A stretch of 64,000 nt of DNA from Chrysomallon squamiferum (GCA_012295275.1 CM022677.1:10975983-11039982), one strand, 5' to 3'. Shown: positions 1-12,111, numbered from the stretch's first letter. Translations and numbers: made by a program. The notes: generated by a model not told the origin, from the sequence alone.

Positions 1-37
1 TGTTTATTTTTTATTTATTTATTTATTTATTTATTTA

Positions 38-82
<45 letters not shown>

Positions 83-92
83 TTTTTTTTTT
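1..92. repeat. (TTTA)n/(TTA)n microsatellite
   Basis: The window opens inside a compound simple repeat, TTTA units followed by TTA units and a short T run. It carries no coding signal. Confidence 0.9.
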
Positions 93-321
93 GTACATTA
101 TAGCGTCCATATACGCTAATCAACATTAATTTCAACAAATAAAAATGAAACACATATTCTGCAAAATAATGTGACATGGAAATCCTGAAATTCTTTGATT
201 GAGGGTCTAGGGGAAGTAACTCTAAATAATAACAACGACAATCCCGCTAAGATACGAGGTATCAAAGCAAGTTTGTAACTTGAAAAATAACAAGAAAAAC
301 CAAAAATAATTGTCTTTGGAT

Positions 322-497
322 GGAAAGTAAAATGTAGAAGCCAACTTCTATACTATGGTATAGTATCTAAGTTTATATATTTAATCTACTTATAATGACG
401 TTAATTGAATTCTTGATTGAAAGTAAAATGTAGAAGCCAACTTCTATCCAAGTTTATTTATTTTATCTACTCATAATGACGTTAATTGAATTCTTAG
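322..497. repeat. Two-copy direct repeat, period 97 bp
   Basis: The segment starting GAAAGTAAAATGTAGAAGCC at 322 recurs at 419 and runs through the same TAATGACGTTAATTGAATTC ending in both copies. The second copy lacks a short internal stretch. It is a local tandem duplication with no coding content. Confidence 0.85.
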
Positions 498-858
498 CAG
501 ATATATTGGTAGCATGGTCCAACAGGAAAAACTGCCTCCATAATTTAATGGGTGCAAACTACACCTGAATGTTGTTTTCTGCTGGTTCTGACACGGGGAA
601 TATTGCTAATTAGAAAATTTAGTACATTAATCTTTTACCGAATTACAATTTTAGTTTATTATGCATAAAAATAATCCAGTTTGAAAAGTTTGTTTAAGTT
701 GAAAAGGCGCGTTACATCAAGGTTTGGTAATATGAACAGCCATCTTTATCTTTTTTCTGTGTAAGTCATAAAAAGTTCAGAAAACAGATGTAAAATAATT
801 GAATTTGGAAATTTAAAAACTTCCGTGAGCTCACGGAAACCTCCGATCAAAATCCAAG

Positions 859-963
859 ATGGCAGCGTCGAACGCCGATCAGTGTTTACAAACTTTTAAA
901 CACGTATTCCTTCATAACGCAGTCAATTCTGTTCAAAGTAATTTGGAGAAATATGGCATTTAA
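859..963 (+). CDS. Possible first exon of an unidentified gene
   Basis: A 34-codon reading frame begins at an ATG in a strong context, CCAAGATGGCAGCG, which also matches the YY1 core. It reads MAASNADQCLQTFKHV and ends at a TAA at 961-963. The stretch is less AT-rich than its surroundings, as in an N-terminal exon. No convincing splice donor was found before the stop, so the exon boundary is unresolved. It may head the plus-strand exon series seen from 2.9 to 9 kb, but this is inference. I do not recognise the peptide. Confidence 0.3.
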   Translation: MAASNADQCLQTFKHVFLHNAVNSVQSNLEKYGI

Positions 964-1329
964 TTACATAGTAGATGTCTATTATTGAGTATAAACTGCT
1001 GCAAAGGCAGAAACCTTTTTTCTTTTCTTTTGGTAACTTTGACGTCATACCATATCGAACCCGTTTCGTACTATATATATATATATATATATATATAGAT
1101 AACATTTTTTTTTTTTTTTCAGGTATTGTTATCGTTCCTGTTGGTCCATGCTAATTAGAATTTTTTTGAATATGATTAGTGACCATCTAAAATTATATTT
1201 GTTTATGTTGTTGTTTCTTAAATTGACTGTCATCTGCCTGTTTAACAGAGTTGTTGCTATCAAACATAAACAAGAACGCAGATTAGCTCATCTATATTTC
1301 AGTAAAAGAAATGTTCTAATAATTTATAA

Positions 1330-1394
1330 TTATTATTATTATTATCATGATGATTATTATGATTATGATTATTGTTATTTAAATTTGATATTGA

Positions 1395-1449
<55 letters not shown>

Positions 1450-1495
1450 GCCACTACTACTAATAATAATAATAATCATCATCATCACCATTTAA
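1330..1495. repeat. Compound (ATT)n-(CTA)n microsatellite
   Basis: An ATT-rich run is followed by about 22 CTA triplets (about 1397-1462) and then AAT/CAT units. An (AT)n run also sits at 1076-1097. The long leucine/tyrosine-rich reading frame across it is a by-product of the repeat. Confidence 0.85.
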
Positions 1496-1499
1496 TTTA

Positions 1500-2880
1500 G
1501 CTTTCTTTTTTATTTCAAAGTTCTTTTCATTTGGACTCTGTAATTTGTATTATTTCTTTATCTTGTTACTATTTCAGGATTATTTTATTTTATGACATTT
1601 TATTATTATTATTTTCTATAATTTATTTATTTAATTTATTTGTTTAATTTTTTTTAAATATATCTGTGTGTGTGTGTGTGTGGATATATACATATACTAT
1701 CTGAATTATTCTGTCTTCTTAGGTTTTATTCTTCTAGTTTCTTCTTATTCCTGTGATATTCATATTTCTTTATTTGTTTTTATTTCTTTTCATTTTTTAT
1801 TTTCTTTAAAGTTATTTTGTTTATTTTTTTAACCTATTTACCATGATTATTGTTTCTTGTTATTTTTCTACATTGTTATTTCTTCAAACTCTTCTTTTTC
1901 TTATTGTCTGTTTTTCTTGTCAGTATACATTTTCAGTTATTTTAATGATAAGGAAGATTTTTTTGATATACAATTTACTTCTTTTTTTTCAGTCTCCCAG
2001 TTTCTGTACATAGTTCTTTTTATTCTTTCTTTTTGTTTCTTTATATTATAAATTCTTAATATTTATTTTAATGAATTTTATTGTTTATTTATTATTTTGT
2101 TTTTTATTATTTTTTGTTTTTGTTTTTCAAACTACTGACCATTCTTATTCTTGTTAATTTTCTTCTTCATTCTTTTTTGTTTCTTATTCTTCATTTCCTA
2201 GATTCTGTGGATTCTTTTATGTTACCATTATTTGTTATTTACTTATTTTTTCCTGACATTACTTAAATTATACAATATTATTTCTTTTAATTCTTCAGTT
2301 GTCTTTCTTTTATCATTTTAATTTCTTTTGTTTTGTTTTTTAACTTTGTTCTCCTCCTCATTTTATTTGAAGAATTAGAATTATTTTCATTTATTATTAT
2401 GTATGTGTATGTATTTATATTATTATTATAATTTTAATTTAATTTATATTTGATTTATCTATTTATTTATTTTTTTATTTTTTTATTCAGTGGGGAGCAG
2501 ACTTTTTTTTAGTGTTTTAATAAAACAAATTACCTAGTAATATCTCAGAGAATTAATATTTCTGTTACTAGAGTAGATGTTCTGTCTTCCTAAGTCAAAA
2601 CCTGTTTCCATTATTTCTTGTGTTTGCTGAACAAACCCAAACAATAATGAAGTTGAAAACTTGTCAATATATTTTGTTTTCTGAAAATTATTATTAGTAG
2701 TAATTTTTTTAGATCCGGTATTATAATGATAACTTGTTTATTATTATTAGTGTCTTTTAAATAGTTACCAATAAATATTTGTATTTATATTCACTTAATG
2801 TTTTCTCTTAATTTCAAGGTCTGCCCTCTGTTTATATATATAATTCTTTTTATTTCTAATTTTTTTTTTTATTTCTATAG
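1500..2880. other. Non-coding AT/pyrimidine-rich stretch
   Basis: The plus strand is very T-rich with scattered TTTA, TTTTC and GT runs. Reading frames here translate to Phe/Leu/Tyr-rich low-complexity peptides and are not credible genes. It resembles intron sequence. The final bases, a long T run ending ATTTCTATAG, form a good splice acceptor for the exon that follows. Confidence 0.6.
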
Positions 2881-3064
2881 AACTGACATAGGTTTCACAT
2901 TACTGAAAAAGAAACAGCAGTTGGCAACAACAACACCAGTATCACCATTAGACCTGAGACAAACTGACATCACCACACCAACCACTGAAAACTCAAACTC
3001 TGTGCCAAGGAAGATCCAGACACACTAGAAAAGAAACCAGAAACACCACCACCCATTGGGAGAG
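2881..3064 (+). pseudogene. Exon-like segment of an unidentified gene, one frame break
   Basis: The segment is bounded by a pyrimidine-rich acceptor ending TATAG at 2880 and a GTACTT donor at 3065. The first part reads TDIGFTLLKKKQQLATTTP and continues as Thr/Pro/Ser-rich sequence to about 3010. A one-base shift then gives DPDTLEKKPETPPPIGRG up to the donor. The base composition is far less AT-rich than the flanks. This looks like a disordered linker of a multidomain protein. The shift means a pseudogene or a base error. The family is not recognised. Confidence 0.4.
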
Positions 3065-3400
3065 GTACTTTGGTAAAAAATAATGTCTAAGAAAGAAAGG
3101 GAACAGAAAAAGTTTGATTATGTGAATCAACTTGTGAAACTGGAATGTTTGTTGAAAGCAGCCACAAGCTTTAACACCAACATATCCACTTAGTCACATT
3201 TTAAATCTTTGAAAAACATTCAGGTAAATATGTCTTAGTCATCTGTCTGTTTCTCTTTCTACCTCCCTATTTATTTATTTGATTTCTATCTCTGCTTTTC
3301 TGTTTGTCTGAATTTCTTTTCTTGAAAATGTGCAGATAAATATGTTTATCTGTCTATGTCTCTAATTACTATATACTTATCTGTTTTTCTGTCTCTACCT

Positions 3401-3790
3401 TTAAATATCATTTCTTATTTGTTCCTAATTATCATGTTTTAGTTTTCTTTCATTTTTCTTCCTTTCTTTCTTTACGTTTTTTAAAAATTATTTTCAAAGT
3501 TATTATCTTTCTGTAAGTTCTCTTTTGATAATTCTGAACATAAATAGCTTTAGAATCAGTAATTTAAATACTTTTTTTTATTTATTTATAGTTTTAATTT
3601 ATAAAAATGCTCTTAAAACAAGTTTTAGTAGACAGTTGATTAGTTAATTTATCTTTATATATCATTTCTTATTTGTTCCTAATTATCATTTTTTTAGTTT
3701 TCTTTCTTTTTCCTTCCTTTCTTTTCTTTATGTTTTTAAAAATTATTTTCAAAGTTGTAAAAACAAGTTTTAGTAGACAGTTGATTAGTT
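3401..3790. repeat. Direct duplication with internal loss
   Basis: About 100 bases beginning ATCATTTCTTATTTGTTCC at about 3408 recur at about 3662. A trailing block, ACAAGTTTTAGTAGACAGTT, occurs at about 3618 and again at about 3764. The arrangement indicates a tandem duplication of about 250 bp in which the second copy lost part of its interior. Confidence 0.8.
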
Positions 3791-4016
3791 TATTTATTTG
3801 TATTTATTTATAAATCTTTCTGCCTATCTTCTGTCTATCTATTTGATGTATGTATCTATCTATCTATCATTTATTGATTTTCTTATTTGTTTTAATTTAT
3901 TTAAAGTCAGTGTAATATGAGTGATGTTGGTCAAAAGATTTGTGTACTGCAGTCACAGAACATTCTTCTCTCACTGAACTTAATAACTGCAGCAATCAGG
4001 TGGGTGTGTCAGTAAA

Positions 4017-4130
4017 TAGTCAATCAGAACTCAGCCTGATTAACCAATCAGACTACAGATAGAGATTAACCAATGAAACCACATAATGATTAACTAACCA
4101 ATCTTCAGAGAGAGATCAGCCAATCAGAAT
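4017..4130 (+). promoter_or_regulatory. Cluster of four CCAAT motifs
   Basis: CCAAT pentamers occur at 4044, 4070, 4098 and 4120, each as (A/G)CCAAT followed by C or G, embedded in a degenerate 22-28 bp repeat (GATTAACCAATCAGA-like). Evenly spaced CCAAT boxes in one orientation are the pattern bound by NF-Y. There is no TATA box or start site to support a promoter, so this could simply be a short decayed tandem repeat. Confidence 0.35.
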
Positions 4131-4237
4131 TAATTAGCTCAATATTATTTTTGTACACACCATGCTTATTTTAATCACTGACATTAAATTATTTTCTGCT
4201 TATGTAGATTCTACACATTGTGAATTACTATTATTTA

Positions 4238-4280
<43 letters not shown>

Positions 4281-4644
4281 TATTATTATTATTACTGTTA
4301 TTGTTTTTATTTGTTTTTATTACGAGCTGGGATCACTAAATCATGTACTCAGTTTTCAATCATCCAAGATGATAGCTTTTTACCTGATGATGCAAAACTT
4401 AATAACCAAACACTTAAATGTTGATGTAGATTTGTAATATATATTATTCTCTATCTCTCTCACTCTCTGTGTATGTGTGGTGTGTATGTGTATGTATATA
4501 TATATATATATACATACATACACGTGTATTTCATTCTGTAACTATCTAGGTTTGACAGATTTGTTATTATTATATTTTTTCTACTTCTATTTCCTTTTTT
4601 GCTGATAGTTAAGGTTTATTAATACTGTTTTTCACTTATTTCAG

Positions 4645-4780
4645 ATATTCCAGATTCCAAATCAGTCACAAGTTCTCTACAGGAATTAAGTCTGAACTCC
4701 AGTTGTTTAACCAACCAGCTGTTTGAGTTTCCATGGAAAACTCCTTTCTTTGAAAGATGTGGTCATTGGAAACTGTTCTG
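4645..4780 (+). pseudogene. Exon-like segment of an unidentified gene
   Basis: After an acceptor ending TATTTCAG the frame reads DIPDSKSVTSSLQELSLNSS, then a short hydrophobic and aromatic stretch (FEFPWKTPFFE), and stops at TGA near 4780. It has coding-like codon use in contrast to the AT-rich flanks. No clean donor is visible before the stop. It follows the 2881 exon on the same strand and may belong to the same gene. The function is unknown. Confidence 0.3.
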
Positions 4781-4944
4781 ATTTTTCTGTATCTGTCATT
4801 GACAATTTAATTAAACTTACTTGAGATAACTTTTGTTTAAATTTTATAAATTTTTCTAATATTTTAAAAATTATTCTGTATATAATCCTTATCTTTCTCT
4901 ATCTGACAGAGACAATTTCGTTAAACCATACGCCAAGAATATTA

Positions 4945-5004
4945 AACTCTGTATGTGTGTATGTGTGTGTGTATCAGCAATAGCGATAATTGCTACTCTG
5001 ATAA

Positions 5005-5044
<40 letters not shown>

Positions 5045-6055
5045 CTGTGTGTGTGAGACTATCAGAAATAGTGATAACTGCTACTCTGATAATAATGTGT
5101 GCATGTATGTGTACATGTTTGTGTGTTTGTGAGTGTGTCAGCAATAGTGATAATTACAACTCTGATAATAGTATATGTGTGTGTTTGAGTGTATCAGCAA
5201 TAGTGATAACTGCTACTCTGATAATAGTATGTGTGTGTGTGAGTGTATCAGCAAGAGTGATAATTCCTAGTCTGATAATAGTGTGTTTGTGTGAGTGTAT
5301 CAGCAATAGTGGTAATTCTAGTCTGATTAATAGTATATGTGTGTGTGTGAGTGTATCAGACATAGTGATAACTACTACTCTGATAATGGTATGTGTGTGT
5401 GTTTGTGTATCAGCAATAGTGATAATTGCTACCTCTCATAATTGTGTGTATGTGAGTATATCAGCAATAGTGATAATTGCTACTCTGGTAATAGTGTTTC
5501 TATCTGTGAATCAGCAGTAGTGAAAATTGCTACTCTGATAAAAGTATGTGTGTATGTGAGTATATCAGCAATAGTGATAACTGCTACACTGATTTTAGTG
5601 TGTGTATGTATCAGCAGTAGTGATAACTGCTACTCTGATAAATGTGTGTGTGTTTGTAACAGCACTAGTGATAACTGCCACTGTGATAATAGTTGTGTGT
5701 GTATCAGCATTTGTTATAATTCCTACTCAGATAATAACGTGCAATAGTGATAACTGCTACTCTGATAATAGTATTTGTTTGTGCTTGGGAGTCTGTGTGT
5801 GTATCACCAATAGTGATATCTGCTACTCTATTAATAGTATATGTGTGTGTGTTTGTGTTTGAGTATATCAGCAATAGCGATAATTGCTTCTCTGATACTA
5901 GTGTATGTGTGTATATCAGCAATAGTGATTATTGCTACACAGGTAATATCGTGTATCAATAAAAGAGATAATTTCTACTAACTGTGTATGTGTGTGTGAG
6001 TGAGTGTGTGTGTATCAGCAATAGTGATAATTGCTACTTAGATAACAGTGTGTGT
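4945..6055. repeat. Palindromic minisatellite, about 20 units
   Basis: About twenty degenerate units, each 45-70 bp, consist of a variable (TG)n spacer and a conserved core of about 32 bp. The core begins TATCAGCAATAGTGATAA and ends CTGCTACTCTGATA. It is flanked by the inverted pair TATCAG/CTGATA and is an imperfect palindrome over most of its length, so each unit can form a hairpin. Cores lie near 4975, 5057, 5129, 5186, 5246, 5298, 5354, 5409, 5460, 5510, 5565, 5610, 5658, 5702, 5740, 5803, 5868, 5917, 5953 and 6015. Reading frames across it are repeat artefacts. Confidence 0.9.
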
Positions 6056-6553
6056 ATTAAGACATTTTTGGTTATCAGTTTATATGTTTAAATGCTTTGT
6101 ACAAAATACTCAGGCCTGTTTTTTAAATTTGAGATTGAAACTGACTGTGCCCTTAGTCTTTGTTTATACCACCAAGGGACACAAGTCTGAGTTAAAGAGC
6201 TTGAGTGGAAACTCATTAGGTAATAAATTATTTTTGTATTTTTCAGAAAATATTAGTTTTTTTAATTCAAAATATGAAAATAGAAGCTTGCATATTGTTT
6301 GAGATTTGTTCTGTTTAATTTTATTACTATACCTACACAGGAGGAAAAATAACACATCTGAATAGCATCTTGTAAATACAATAGTTTTCAGTTCTTTATC
6401 ATTTGTAACAGAGATGTAATTAGCAACAAAAACATCAGCAGCAACATGTAACATGGTGGTGATAGTAGCAGCTATGATGTAGTAATAGTAGCAACAGCAT
6501 CAGCAGTAGTAATAATAACAGCTACTACTGTATCAAAACATCTAGAAAGAGTA

Positions 6554-6592
<39 letters not shown>

Positions 6593-6602
6593 GCTAACAT
6601 TG

Positions 6603-6755
6603 TAGGATAGTGATAATAAAAGCTACTGTGAAGCTGAAGTTATAGTAGGTAGTAGTACCAGCAGTAGTAATAGTAACTAGTTTAGTAATACTACTGCAGC
6701 TACTATTGCCTACTATAACTACAGCTACACATTAGCTTTTATTATCACTATCCTA
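6603..6755. repeat. 153-bp near-perfect palindrome
   Basis: The left arm starts TAGGATAGTGATAATAAAAG and the right arm ends with its exact complement (…TTATCACTATCCTA at 6755). Complementarity continues almost to the centre near 6679, through GTAGTA/TACTAC pairs, with a few mismatches. It lies in the intron between the first two exons of the gene remnant, 0.55 kb after the palindromic minisatellite, and shares its GTGATAAT motif. It could be a foldback element, a hairpin RNA source or a recombination product. Confidence 0.85.
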
Positions 6756-7127
6756 ATAGTAGCAGTAGTAGTAGTAATAATAATAGAAGTGATGTAGTTG
6801 TAATAGAAGTGCAGTAGGAACAGCAGCTGTAGTTGCAATAGTCATAGTAGTAGTTCCTGCTTCCTTAGATTTTAAATTTTAAATTCATGTTTTTAAAATA
6901 CTTTTTTATTATCCTTCAGGGAAGGAGGGACTGTTGTTACTGACAGTGTTGTATCTTAACAACCAGAAGAAAAACTTGCAAGAAAATGAAATGGAAGAAC
7001 TTTCCACAAAGTTGGATGCTGCAATTGGTAATAAATAAATTTATTTAAGAAAAAGAACAATAAAAATAAAAATAATAAGAAATAAACAATAATAATAAAA
7101 AATAAATAAGTAAATAAATAAATAACT

Positions 7128-7195
7128 AGCCTGAACCTAACCCTAACACTAGTCTTAGCCCTAATCCTAACCCTAACTCTAATCTAAGTTTATCC
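7128..7195. repeat. Short interstitial telomere-like repeat
   Basis: Degenerate CCTAAC units (CCTAACCCTAACACTAG, CCTAATCCTAACCCTAAC) run for about 65 bp. The unit corresponds to TTAGGG on the opposite strand. The array is decayed and internal, so it is not a chromosome end. Confidence 0.75.
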
Positions 7196-7735
7196 GATGG
7201 TAAAAATAAGAAAGAAGAAGGAATACTAAATGAAAGGTTTTATTATTGTTAATGCTGTTGTTGCATTGTTTTCGATCTAAATTAATTTTAAGGTCTCACT
7301 GTCAAGAAGTCAGGGGAGAAAATTGAATCATCTTGTAATTGTCTCTTCAGCACTTGGAGGACATCCTGGTAAACAGTTATTGTTATTTTTTTATTTTAAC
7401 ATTTATATGGTTCATACTTATTGAAATTTGTCATATCATTTATTTATTTATTTATCTTCCTCTAGGAATGCTGGGTAATATGATGCTCTGGCCAGCCATT
7501 CTCACAGATAAAGGAAACAGCCAACTTCTGACACTGCAGCCATGTTGAAAGGTCATGGTGAGTGATTATATAGTATGTAGTAGTGTAGTAATAACAGTTC
7601 ACAGCTATCTGTCTATCTTTCTATATATCTATCTGTAATAATAAACATCAATTCTCTATATATAAATAATAAATGTCACATTCTCTTTATTTATGAATAT
7701 TTCTTGTTGTCTTTCCCTCTTGATAATTCAGTATG

Positions 7736-7740
<5 letters not shown>

Positions 7741-7792
<52 letters not shown>
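7741..7792. repeat. (CT)26 microsatellite
   Basis: A pure CT run of 52 bases ends in a short CTGTCTCTG variant. It directly precedes the putative exon at 7812 and may double as its polypyrimidine tract. Confidence 0.95.
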
Positions 7793-7798
<6 letters not shown>

Positions 7799-9056
7799 GT
7801 TATAATAATAGAGAAAAGAATAGGAGTGTATTCTGTCTGTTGATGACTTGAACATTATCACTGTGGCCAAGAAAGATGGAGAAGTACCTACCTGGCTTCA
7901 GGTAATAAACAAAGTATATATATATGTGTTGTATTCTGTGTATGAAGATTTTAGTTTTTTCATGTGTTGGTGTGTGTGAATATATGTATACATACATATA
8001 TATGTGTGTGTGTGTTTGATTATTGGATAAATAGTTTTAAAAAGTACTATAACAAATACATATGAATGTATTTTGTTTTGAATACAGTCTGTGTATGTAT
8101 TTAGAAATAAAAGAACAAGTAAATAAAGTTAACAAAAAATGTAGTGTGTGTGTGTATGTTTGTGTGTCTGTGTGTGTGTGTGTTTGTTATTATTACATCT
8201 GCCTACTATATTAACATATATCTATTTACCAGTGTACATCTACAATAACCTGTGTGTCTGTCTGTCTGTCTGTTGGTCTACATCATCAACCTTCTGTATG
8301 TCTGTTGGTCTACATCATCAACCTATCTATTTACCCAATATCTACCAGTCTCTAAATGCTTTTACTTCCTAAATAAATATATCTATGGACAACCAGCCAG
8401 AGTGTCAAGAATTAACATAAATGTTGATGATGTTAAAATTACAGAACTGGAGGTAAAAGTCAGGTATAGTGATGATGTCATAGTATTTTTATTTCTCTCT
8501 CACTGTCTCTAAATTTCTCCTAGCCTCTCTGGATCTCTCTTTCACTTTCTTTCTTTTTTTCACTGTCTTTCCCTGTTCATCAAGTGTATGTGCATAATTA
8601 TGATACCTAGGTTTAAACAAAATAGCTGGTTTGTGCCTTGATGCTCATGGAAAGGATCACATATAACAAAAAAATAAAACAATATATAATAAACAAACTT
8701 AAAACTCAGAAAAGTATTCTTTCATTTGTAATTATATGTATTGGTATCATGTGCTGTCATATGTCAATTCTTTTTGTGAAATGGACAGGAATTAATGCTT
8801 ATCTTTAAATAACTGAGATTTTTGATAGCCATTGTTTTTACAAACTATACTAATGAATGAATGTTTTAGGACAGCCCAGCATGAAAAATATATCAGAGAC
8901 TGGGTGACAAATAAAGGTAAATCTAATAATACAAACCAATACCTAATTACATTAATATTACATAAATATTAAATACTGCAATGTTTTTCTTAGACAAGAA
9001 GTGGAGAAGAGGATGAAGATTCAGTTCATCATGAACTAATCCTGCAGAACACAGAG

Positions 9057-11389
9057 GTATTGTTAATAATATATCCAGTTTTTCTCTGATTATAGAGGTT
9101 AAGTTTTCTATGCCTGTCAGTATTTTCTGATGTAGATAATGTCAATTCCACTTCATAGAAAAGATTTAAAAAGTTTCTGTACAAACTTTTCTGATACAAA
9201 GAATGATAATTTTAGCCATACAACTTAACAGATCTAATACAGAGATGATGCAGAAAATGATGATTATCATCCACTTCATCTGATGATAGTTACAGTTATT
9301 GCTACTCTATCCAGTATTCTGATGTAGAAATTAACAATTTTTACCATCTTGTCGTATGATTTTTTTAATGATCTATTCAGCATTTTCTGATACACAGAAT
9401 AAAATATGCTGTTAATTCACACACTGATACTGATATTTATGTAATATACATGGACCAAAGTTTATTTCTATAAGATTTTTGTTTTCTTTATCTTTGTTGT
9501 TTTTATTGAAGTGTTTTTATAAGAAGTGTTTTTGATAATATAAGTTATTATTTATTACATTTATGTTCTGCACTGTATGTGTGGGGATACTGTATGTGTA
9601 TGTTGTATGTTGGTATGTCTGCATGTGTGTGTGTGTGTGTATGTCATTTTGTATGTAGACATGTCTGTGTGTATGTGTGGGTTTTGCCTAAGTGCATGTG
9701 CGAGTGTGTACTTCTGTGTGATTATTGTAATGTTTGTATATGTGTTATTTTCAGTGTTTGTTTTGTGTCTTGTATGTGCTTGTACTTTAGTGCATGCATT
9801 TATGTGTCTGCATATATCTGCATAAATTAGAAAATAAACACAGCAAATAAAGCATCGAATCAAATTATTTAGCAGACTTTAAAAATAAAACCCAGGTGTC
9901 TAGATTAATTTTTAAAACTAGCTCCTGTTAAATAATGTAATTAATTATCCAATGTAATAATTTAAAACAAGTGTAAAAAAAAGTAAATAAGTGACAACTG
10001 TAGTTAAATTATATTTTCTTTTTCCATTGTTTTTGTTATTTGTTTATAATTACACATGTAATTTGACAGTATGTTTTTTATAGGCATTTTTAATTCATTA
10101 ATTGTTATATTTGTAACAATTTTGCTGTTGAATTTGATTTTTTAATTCATTGTTACTGTTTCATGGTAAATAAAAAAGAGATATAAAATTGTTTTCAGGG
10201 TGTTTATTATTATTGATTTTGTTTTTAATTTGGGTGGGAAATTGTATTTGCTTTCTTTCATTATTTCATATGGTTTAACAATTTAAAATTAATTTGCAGA
10301 AGGTTTATCAAAAGAGAGTTATTTCCCTTATGTTATGAAAAGTTATTATCCATGATCAGTTGCTCCTAATAATAATAATAATAATAATAATAATTACTTA
10401 CATTGATTATAAAAAACTAACAAACAAATGGATAATAAAATATTATGAGTTTTTATTTCATTTATTTATTCTTCATTAAGTGATGCTGAAGATGCATAAA
10501 ACATAAGAAATGGAAATGGAGGTCGTACCCACGACACTCCCCGATTTTCTAGTTTCACTGTAAGTCATATTTCTGCACTAGAACTAACTCGCAATAGACA
10601 TCACAGGAAGAAATCCTACTTTTAGGAACTTGGGTCATGGTGTAAGATTCTAATCATGTTTATGTAAATAATTTTCCATTTTACAAACAATGGATGTTTT
10701 CTAAACATTTGTTTCTTTTTGTTTACAGTAAAGCTGGGGAAGTAAATATAATAATCCTACATTCCAGTTTTAAAATCATGACGGTGTATGTGTGATTGTG
10801 TGTGTATGTGTGTGTGTGTGTCTGTGTGCGTGTGTGTGTGTGTGTGCGTGTGAAATAAATATGTTTTATTTTTAATTTAACTGAAACAAAAGTATTTAAA
10901 TAAAATACGTATTTTGATGGATGTAAATAACTATTTTAAAAAGCTTAATTAAATTAGTAAATTAATAAACTATAATTATATACTTTGAAAAATGAAAGTT
11001 ACTAGTGTAATAATATCTCCCATGCACATGCGCAATCTATTAAGATTTACGTCAGCGGATTTAAATTCGGGTATAAATAAAACATCCAACGGTTTTACGT
11101 CAGTTGACATGCGAATGCCAATACTAGTAGGTCAATTTATTTTATTTTATTTTATTTTTTTTAAATTTATTATTATACCAAAGTGATTTATTTTTTTAAA
11201 TTTATTATAATCAGTAATAGCAGTTAACTGTATATTTAGTTAATAAATTTAGTTATTAAAATATTATTATCATTATAAATAATTATTCTTCTATAAGAAG
11301 AGCAATTACGAAATGAATTCGAATAAAATCATATCTTAACTTTCTTATTATTTTTATTTTATATTTATTTATTTATTCATTTATTATTA

Positions 11390-11445
<56 letters not shown>

Positions 11446-11905
11446 GTTATTTTAATTTCAAACAAAAATAACTGTGGGGGTTTTAATATTCGGAAGTGTA
11501 TATAAAATCTAACTAAAAAGTACGCTGAATAACGGAGACTCGCGAAATTTGCCGAGTACTGCCGGAAAATACAAATACATTTACTCGGCGAGACCATTTT
11601 GGTAAAGGTTTTCTTTACTGATGAAGAAGAAATCAAATAATTCTGAAGACATTATTTTAAAACGAAATTAGGAAATTCCATCATGAAATAAATAAAATAA
11701 AAAAATGAAAAACTATCAATAATATTATTTAAAAAATAAATATGTGATTAAATGAAACAAAATGAACTGTCAAATAAACTGACAAATAAACACAATAAAA
11801 TAAAGTAAAGAAAAAGAGGAAAAAAGACAAATTACGAAATAAGCTGATTATTAAAATAGATTTTTGCATTTCTCTATGTATCTGAGTGTATTACCTCTTA
11901 TTCTA

Positions 11906-11989
<84 letters not shown>

Positions 11990-12111
11990 TTCTTATTATT
12001 TTTATTCTATATTTATCTACCTATCCACAAATATCAATTTCATGTAAACTCTAGTAATTGATCAGCCGTCATCATACCTACCACTCTAAATACCAACGTA
12101 CCAATATTACT
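9057..12111. other. Non-coding stretch with microsatellites
   Basis: No supportable gene. It contains a degenerate TG-rich block at 9575-9780 (long frames on both strands there are repeat artefacts), (AAT)n at about 10369-10395, (TG)n at 10793-10852, (ATT)n at about 11385-11446 and (CT)n at 11909-11983. A less AT-rich island at 10500-10640 was checked for a tRNA or SINE promoter without a convincing match. Confidence 0.6.

Larger units (their letters stand above)
6114..9056 (+). pseudogene. Unidentified multi-exon gene remnant
   Basis: Putative exons are 6114-6219, 6920-7027, 7293-7368, 7466-7557, 7812-7901, about 8385-8463, 8870-8916 and 8994-9056, most bounded by AG and GT. Phases agree across several junctions: SELKSLSGNSL joins GKEGLLLLTVLYLNNQ in frame, which then reads through NEMEELSTKLDAAIG to GLTVKKSGEKIESSC. 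Near the end, DDVKITELEVKVR joins TAQHEKYIRDWVTNK. One-base frame breaks occur in the exons at 7293, 7466, 7812 and 8994, so this is a decayed unprocessed copy or contains base errors. Helical leucine-rich and acidic segments are visible. I do not recognise the family and assign no function. Confidence 0.45.

Noticed and set aside
1148-1495. 115-residue frame ending in a poly-leucine/isoleucine tract
   Set aside because: It is the translation of (CTA)n and (ATT)n microsatellites, with no domain and no splice support.
5011-5962. Several overlapping Cys/Val-rich frames that look like cysteine-rich secreted peptides
   Set aside because: They arise from (TG)n spacers of the minisatellite and appear in all frames; codon pattern follows the repeat.
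4945-6055. CRISPR-like array (regular repeats with variable spacers)
   Set aside because: Spacers are TG microsatellites of varying length, units are degenerate, and the host is clearly eukaryotic.
9561-9863. Cys- and His-rich frames on both strands
   Set aside because: Caused by a degenerate TG/CA-rich block; the opposite strand is equally open.
10500-10640. tRNA or SINE promoter
   Set aside because: A GGTCGTACCCAC string recalls a B-box, but no A-box or tRNA fold could be placed around it.
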